Below are positions 60,501-64,000 of a stretch of 64,000 nucleotides of DNA, piece after piece. Within the stretch, counting starts at the first letter, position 1. Each line of letters begins with the position of its first letter. The notes beneath the pieces are model-generated. The model was not told the DNA's origin. It made no database searches and saw only the letters and a program-made list of their open reading frames with translations. Source of the DNA: Cinclus cinclus (taxonomy: Eukaryota > Chordata > Aves > Passeriformes > Cinclidae); assembly GCF_963662255.1 (NCBI RefSeq), contig NC_085050.1, positions 22,554,131 through 22,618,130 of the forward strand. Direction: 5' to 3'. A program made the translations under genes and the position numbers.

Positions 60501-63310
60501 ATTTTATTTTCCCATTAAATATTCCAGTGAAAGACATGCTTATTCACTGACAACCTGGACTATTTTTTTGCCCACTAATATTAGCACTTAATTAAATTTT
60601 TGTCTGAGGTTGTTTGGGTTTGTTTTGTTGTTTATTTGTTTCTCCACCCACAATATTCTTTACACTAAAGAGTCTATATTCAGCAAGGACCTTCACAAGC
60701 TGTTCTTTTTGTCCCATCTCCTAAGCTGTAAAGGAACAATTTTCCAGTAACCTGCAGACCTCCTCAGTTCCTACCATGTCAGGTTTTCTACCTTTATAAA
60801 TAATTCAGCCTACCACTACAATAAGGCTTTTCTATATTTAAAAATATTCAAGCAATCAAGACAATTGCTACATATACATGACTACCTCTACACAATGTGT
60901 ATGAAAGATTAAGTATTCACTTCAAGCAAGGTCAAAAATCTTGCTAAATAACCACCTGTTATGAAACCAGATGAGGTTCAACAAACTACACTAACAGGTC
61001 ATCTACAAAGCTCAAGGTTCCATACTCATTAAACAGTGCAATTATTATTTTAATAAGTACAATGAACATTTGGATTTTTCCCAATTCCCCTAAGGCTGTA
61101 CTACCAACAAAAGAAGGCTCGGTTTTTCTCCCCCTTGTTACTGTGCAGAATAACTGAGTTTTATCTTTGGCCACCATTAAACTAAATATTTACTTAGATT
61201 AAATGTATCAATAAAAACAAAGAGCAACTATTCTTGCTATGCTCTTTTGCCTTTTAAAAAACTAACTTGTTCACAAGCCAACAAGAAACAAAGCAACACA
61301 ATAATCCAGATCAGTCTACTCTTATGCAAAGCAAAAGGTTCCTTTCCCCAGACACTTTTGGAGAAAACTGTATCCCACATAGATATATAGATCAGCTGAA
61401 AAGAAATTCAAACAACAAGAGGAAGAAAGTTTCAAATTAAATTGAAAAATAGATTGAGGCAATTAACTACCAAACTTCTGCCTTCTTGATGCCAAAAGGC
61501 TCTTTCAATCACTGCCATGGACAGAGGCCTTTAGAATGAGATTCTGATTTTTGAGTGAGTCCAAGCAGCATATTCATGATTGAAGTTTCCAGTTCCCTAA
61601 CAGTAAAAACAAGAAAAGGACAAATGTCTATAAATTTTGTTAGAACCTTTTCTATCTGTATGTCTATATTCCCATTCTTGTAAAACATATTTATCTCAAG
61701 CCAACTGCTGTTATCAATACCACTTAAATGCACTCAGTCTGACAACTCCATCAAGCTGAAGAAACAATTTATAGAAATTAAATGTAAACAAAATTCAAGC
61801 ATTATGTCTCAAGCTTATAATGGCATTGTTTTAAAAGACACTGTTAAACCTGTGTGTATTTAAGCCTCTTTTGATAAGAGTAACCTTGAGCCCATGGTCT
61901 TCAGGGAATTTCACTAATAACCTTGACTAGTGCTCCCACAGTATCCCTATGCAAAAAAACCTGATTACACCACTCGGAATTGCATAAGCCTAAATATATG
62001 CTGTTTATTCCCCAGGAATCTGATCATTTACCTACTCTGGGATAAATGCTTTTAAAGATCGTTTTAATTAGGAAAGAATCATGGGAAAAACTGCCAAAGG
62101 AAACAAAGCTTTAAGTAAAAGGATAAATAAGACAAATAAAATCTTCATGTTATTTTGGAAAATTGAGCTCATTTGAATACCTGATATGGTATAGCAGTAT
62201 GCCAGGTCAACTACCTAGGACAAGCCAAGTAAGCACAACGTATCTTAGAGACAGAAAGGACTCCAAGGAAGAAGAAAGGTATAGAAAAAAAAAAACAGCT
62301 AAGCCACACTTCTAACACAATACTGCAGCAAACAACACCTTTTTGTTCGAAAAATGCATGGAATTATTAGAGAGGCAGTGTTTATGTTCAGCAATAAGCT
62401 TACCAAAAAAAAGCCCTACCATACCTAGGGACAGTGTCCACTCTTACAAAATAAATATAATAAAACTCAAAGAGGGATTAAAGAAGACCTACTGAAATTC
62501 TATTACTTAAAAACCATGTTTTACCAAAACAGATTTGGATTCAAGTCTGTTAATTCAATCACAGTTTCTTCACGAAGTACTGTGGCTAGTAAAGAACTCT
62601 ACTCCAGAGACAAATACAGAAGGCAGAAGACAGAAGTTACAGCTTCAGCCCAGCTCAGACTGGCAGGAGAAGTACAGGCAACCACTGCAGCAAGTGACAG
62701 TCAGTGTTTGTGTTGAGAAGTAAAAGACAAAACCCAAGAACTTTTTAGTCACCAACATACCATGCAAAGATTAGAAATAGAAGGTTATGTACCAGGAAAA
62801 TAAAAATCCCTGTTTTCAAACCTGCAGCCAGCAGTCATTTTGAAGTATGCTAGCGAGCAGCTAAACTATATTAAAGGTACTTCCTTAACTTTCGCCCCTA
62901 AATCTACAGAATTCTCTTAAGCAAGGAAGCATTACCTCATTAAACTATATGCCTATTTAAATCAACCTAAGCCACTACTCAACATCACCTCAGTTTTCAC
63001 CCTGCTCCTGACTTTACAATACTTGAGGCTAAACTTCTGAAGCATTTTTGGTAAGCACGTTTAAGGAGAACATAATTTGTCTTTCTCAATATTAGACTTT
63101 ATGGTCTAATTTGAGTCAAACAATCCATCCCACTGTATCAAAACCCTCCCCACTACAGGTGAACATATAATGATATATTTCTTCCATTACCTGTCTCTGA
63201 AATATAAACAACAGGATCCTGCTTTAGAACTTTACCAAGTTTTGAAGTAGCTGCTTTTTTCTCAGGTGACTTCTTGGATTTTTTCACTGACTGCAACTCC
63301 TCTTCTGAAT
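37265..63310 (-). CDS. RFC1: RFC1, replication factor C large subunit, 22 coding exons, 5' end outside window
   Basis: RFC1 is the large subunit of the five-subunit clamp loader that opens PCNA and places it on primer-template junctions, using ATP, in the nucleus. Twenty-two exons on the minus strand join into 1061 residues ending in TAA (complement of 37265-37267). Human RFC1 has about 1148 residues, so roughly the first 70 are right of the window, including the N-terminal PCNA-binding motif. Order seen: lysine- and serine-rich linker (R1 to R7), BRCT domain (R8, R9), AAA+ module (R10 to R15) with Walker A GPPGVGKT, Walker B LIMDEVDG and sensor-1 CMCNDRN, a helical collar (R16 to R20), and a basic C-terminal tail (R21, R22). 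Each junction preserves frame. The neighbour WDR19 converges on its 3' end. The promoter is not in view. Confidence 0.97.
37922..38113 (-). CDS. RFC1: RFC1 exon R21
   Basis: Encodes [20 protein letters not shown], then a serine/acidic stretch ending in DAMIK. Acceptor tgccag, donor gtgatt. Confidence 0.95.
38114..39105 (-). other. RFC1 intron R20-R21
   Basis: 1.0 kb intron. Open frames here show no recognised family. Confidence 0.8.
39106..39319 (-). CDS. RFC1: RFC1 exon R20
   Basis: Encodes the collar segment with [20 protein letters not shown]. The start at 39319 (acceptor acaaag, weak pyrimidine tract) is set by phase and by the human sequence RTYSSKRTVN; a tempting acceptor at 39297 would break the frame. 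Donor gtaaaa. Confidence 0.93.
39794..39939 (-). CDS. RFC1: RFC1 exon R19
   Basis: Encodes [20 protein letters not shown], part of the helical clamp-loader collar. Acceptor tttcag, donor gtagta. Confidence 0.95.
39940..40901 (-). other. RFC1 intron R18-R19
   Basis: 1.0 kb intron holding an A/C-rich low-complexity tract; nothing else recognised. Confidence 0.8.
40199..40290. repeat. A/C-rich low-complexity tract
   Basis: About 90 bases of A runs with C runs, including a C7 run. In the RFC1 sense it reads T-rich with a G7 run. Confidence 0.9.
40902..41019 (-). CDS. RFC1: RFC1 exon R18
   Basis: Encodes [20 protein letters not shown]. Acceptor ttccag, donor gtgagc. Confidence 0.95.
41135..41289 (-). 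CDS. RFC1: RFC1 exon R17
   Basis: Encodes [20 protein letters not shown]. Acceptor atttag, donor gtgagt. Confidence 0.96.
41728..41826 (-). CDS. RFC1: RFC1 exon R16
   Basis: Encodes [20 protein letters not shown]. Acceptor ctttag, donor gtaagt. Confidence 0.96.
41983..42078 (-). CDS. RFC1: RFC1 exon R15
   Basis: Encodes [20 protein letters not shown], the lid part of the AAA+ module. Acceptor ttacag, donor gtcagt. Confidence 0.96.
42480..42617 (-). CDS. RFC1: RFC1 exon R14, sensor 1
   Basis: Encodes [20 protein letters not shown]; the Asn in CMCND is the AAA+ sensor-1 position. Acceptor ttgcag, donor gtaagt. Confidence 0.97.
42618..43629 (-). other. RFC1 intron R13-R14
   Basis: 1.0 kb intron, no recognised repeat or gene. 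Confidence 0.8.
43630..43718 (-). CDS. RFC1: RFC1 exon R13, Walker B
   Basis: Encodes [20 protein letters not shown] with the Walker B Asp-Glu pair. Acceptor tttcag, donor gtgaag. Confidence 0.97.
44156..44270 (-). CDS. RFC1: RFC1 exon R12
   Basis: Encodes [20 protein letters not shown], the AAA+ segment after Walker A. Acceptor gaccag, donor gtgcgt. Confidence 0.95.
44271..45668 (-). other. RFC1 intron R11-R12
   Basis: 1.4 kb intron with a T-rich low-complexity tract and nothing else recognised. Confidence 0.8.
44412..44580. repeat. T/G-rich low-complexity tract
   Basis: Long T runs with scattered G and GG, including an uninterrupted run of over 20 T near 44480. Phenylalanine-rich open frames across it are artefacts. 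Confidence 0.9.
45669..45778 (-). CDS. RFC1: RFC1 exon R11, Walker A
   Basis: Encodes [19 protein letters not shown] with the Walker A P-loop that binds ATP. Acceptor ttttag, donor gtgagt. Confidence 0.97.
45779..46682 (-). other. RFC1 intron R10-R11
   Basis: 0.9 kb intron, including an A/C-rich stretch at 46061-46140. No gene recognised. Confidence 0.8.
46061..46140. repeat. A/C-rich low-complexity stretch
   Basis: About 80 bases of A and C only for most of its length, with cacaca and ccccaaa units. Confidence 0.8.
46683..47079 (-). CDS. RFC1: RFC1 exon R10, largest exon in the window
   Basis: 397 bases. A basic, lysine-rich linker is followed by [20 protein letters not shown], the N-terminal entry to the AAA+ module, then the helix ending in NWHKNI. 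Acceptor cctaag, donor gtgaat. Confidence 0.96.
47080..48070 (-). other. RFC1 intron R9-R10
   Basis: 1.0 kb intron, no recognised repeat or gene. Confidence 0.8.
48071..48175 (-). CDS. RFC1: RFC1 exon R9
   Basis: Encodes [20 protein letters not shown], the end of the BRCT domain and what follows. Acceptor ttccag, donor gtatgt. Confidence 0.96.
48283..48340. repeat. TA/TG microsatellite
   Basis: Imperfect runs of gatata, acac and gtgt units; (GT)n core near 48314-48325. Confidence 0.85.
48513..48692 (-). CDS. RFC1: RFC1 exon R8, BRCT domain
   Basis: Encodes the core of the BRCT domain, including [20 protein letters not shown]. In the family this domain binds 5'-phosphorylated double-stranded DNA. 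Acceptor tctcag, donor gtgagt. Confidence 0.97.
49209..49316 (-). CDS. RFC1: RFC1 exon R7
   Basis: Encodes [20 protein letters not shown], the conserved helix just before the BRCT domain. Acceptor acccag, donor gtaagt. Confidence 0.96.
49317..50373 (-). other. RFC1 intron R6-R7
   Basis: 1.1 kb intron, no recognised repeat or gene. Confidence 0.8.
50374..50606 (-). CDS. RFC1: RFC1 exon R6
   Basis: Encodes a low-complexity lysine/glutamate/serine linker, for example [15 protein letters not shown]. Poorly conserved in the family; placed by open frame, phase with R5 and R7, and splice sites (acceptor tctaag, donor gtagga). Confidence 0.88.
50703..50787 (-). CDS. RFC1: RFC1 exon R5
   Basis: Encodes a short linker with [14 protein letters not shown]. 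Little family conservation; supported by phase with R4 and R6. Acceptor gcttag, donor gtagga. Confidence 0.85.
51111..51188 (-). CDS. RFC1: RFC1 exon R4
   Basis: Encodes [18 protein letters not shown], conserved with human RFC1. Acceptor tttcag, donor gtggaa (weak). Confidence 0.94.
51189..52978 (-). other. RFC1 intron R3-R4
   Basis: 1.8 kb intron with a TA microsatellite; nothing else recognised. Confidence 0.8.
51639..51683. repeat. (TA)n microsatellite
   Basis: About 45 bases of TA repeats interrupted by a short tgtg unit; a likely length-polymorphic site. Confidence 0.92.
52979..53053 (-). CDS. RFC1: RFC1 exon R3
   Basis: Encodes [17 protein letters not shown], conserved with human RFC1. 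Acceptor tatag, donor gtaaaa. Confidence 0.94.
53778..54010 (-). CDS. RFC1: RFC1 exon R2
   Basis: Starts with an acidic EDDDF segment and encodes [20 protein letters not shown], the family's conserved LDYFG-type motif. Acceptor gtttag, donor gtgagt. Confidence 0.95.
54011..63190 (-). other. RFC1 intron R1-R2, 9.2 kb, largest intron in the window
   Basis: No gene, RNA or mobile element recognised across 9.2 kb. It is AT-rich and unusually free of CR1. It contains one A30 tract. The short open frames have no family signature. Confidence 0.75.
54564..54600. repeat. Poly-A tract (A30 plus interrupted A6)
   Basis: Thirty uninterrupted A residues at 54564-54593, then C and more A. In the RFC1 sense it is poly-T. 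Confidence 0.95.
63191..63310 (-). CDS. RFC1: RFC1 exon R1 (first in window)
   Basis: Encodes [18 protein letters not shown] and [13 protein letters not shown], matching human RFC1 near residues 72-110. Acceptor acacag; donor gtaatg. Earlier exons lie right of the window. Confidence 0.93.
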
Positions 63311-64000
63311 CTGTGTTTTGACCACAACATAAATGTAGATTTCCTCCACATACACACAGGCTTTAAGTAATAGATCACGTAACAGTTAACATGCGTTCAC
63401 ATCTGTTCAGCTGAGTGAGAAAAAGACTCCATATTCCTATCACATGGAAGGAAGGTCAGAGCACAGCTTCCCTTTTCATCCACCATATAAATGACTAAAT
63501 AAAAAGTTGCTCAGAATTCATTCTTGACAGTGTTTTTTTGTTTACATAACAATAAATACTTGGTTATTTTTTTTCAGTAAGCTGTATCTGTAAAGCAACC
63601 TTCAAAAATACCACAGCAATTTACTTAAAAAAAAAAAAATTCCCCAACAAAACAAACAAACAAAGATTCAAAAAGAACCACCCACAAAAATACTCAACAC
63701 CAAACCCACAAAAAATATAATATCATGCTGATGTATTCCAATAGGTGGAAAACTATTCCAAAACTAAGGAAAGGCAAAAAAAGAAATCAAGAGGTGGTAC
63801 TCTGATTTTTTTCAGGAGAACACTAGTGAATTACCACTCACATCACCAACCATTCTCCATATCCCAAAAGCTGTCGAGATGACAGATTTACACTACTGTG
63901 GATTATGGATCCCACAGGAATAAACAGGAGAAACTGAGGAAGCAGAGACAACTAGAAAGTGTTAGAGAGGGCTAATCTTCAGTCTATCTCTTTCCATGAT
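63311..64000 (-). other. RFC1 intron upstream of R1, partial
   Basis: Intronic sequence with A-rich stretches near 63627-63665. No exon recognised. Confidence 0.7.

Noticed and set aside
37265..64000. RFC1 pentanucleotide repeat (AAAAG/AAGGG type, linked in people to CANVAS ataxia)
   Set aside because: No such repeat array was seen; the human repeat sits in an early intron, which would lie right of this window.

Overview
This window is vertebrate nuclear DNA, almost certainly from a bird. Long AT-rich introns with consensus GT/AG borders separate short conserved exons. The interspersed repeats I can recognise are CR1-type LINE fragments, the dominant avian retroposon. I cannot name the species.

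It holds parts of two protein-coding genes arranged tail to tail, the same WDR19-RFC1 order known from human 4p14. Positions 312-35525 (+ strand) carry 33 coding exons of WDR19, which encodes IFT144, a subunit of the intraflagellar transport complex A. They encode 1287 residues up to the stop; the first few exons (about 55 codons by comparison with human) and the promoter lie left of the window. Positions 37265-63310 (- strand) carry 22 coding exons of RFC1, the large subunit of the replication factor C clamp loader. They encode 1061 residues up to the stop; the N-terminal exons (roughly 70 codons, including the PCNA-binding start) and the promoter lie right of the window. Every exon junction I checked keeps the reading frame, and both stop codons fall where the family ends, so both genes look intact.

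The 1.7 kb between the two stop codons holds the two 3' UTRs. Polyadenylation hexamers face each other there, and the transcripts may overlap. The rest is intron: one large and three small or decayed CR1 pieces, low-complexity T-rich or A-rich tracts, two TA/TG microsatellites, and a palindromic AT-rich block. The largest interval, a 9.2 kb RFC1 intron, shows no gene.

The genes have no evident functional link: WDR19 acts in cilia, RFC1 in DNA replication and repair. I found no RNA gene, CRISPR array, prokaryotic feature or novel multi-gene system. The observations worth a second look concern splice-site architecture (exons that begin with a 5' splice-site sequence, a microexon-like splice pair, tandem acceptors), 3'-end arrangement, and a few protein motifs.
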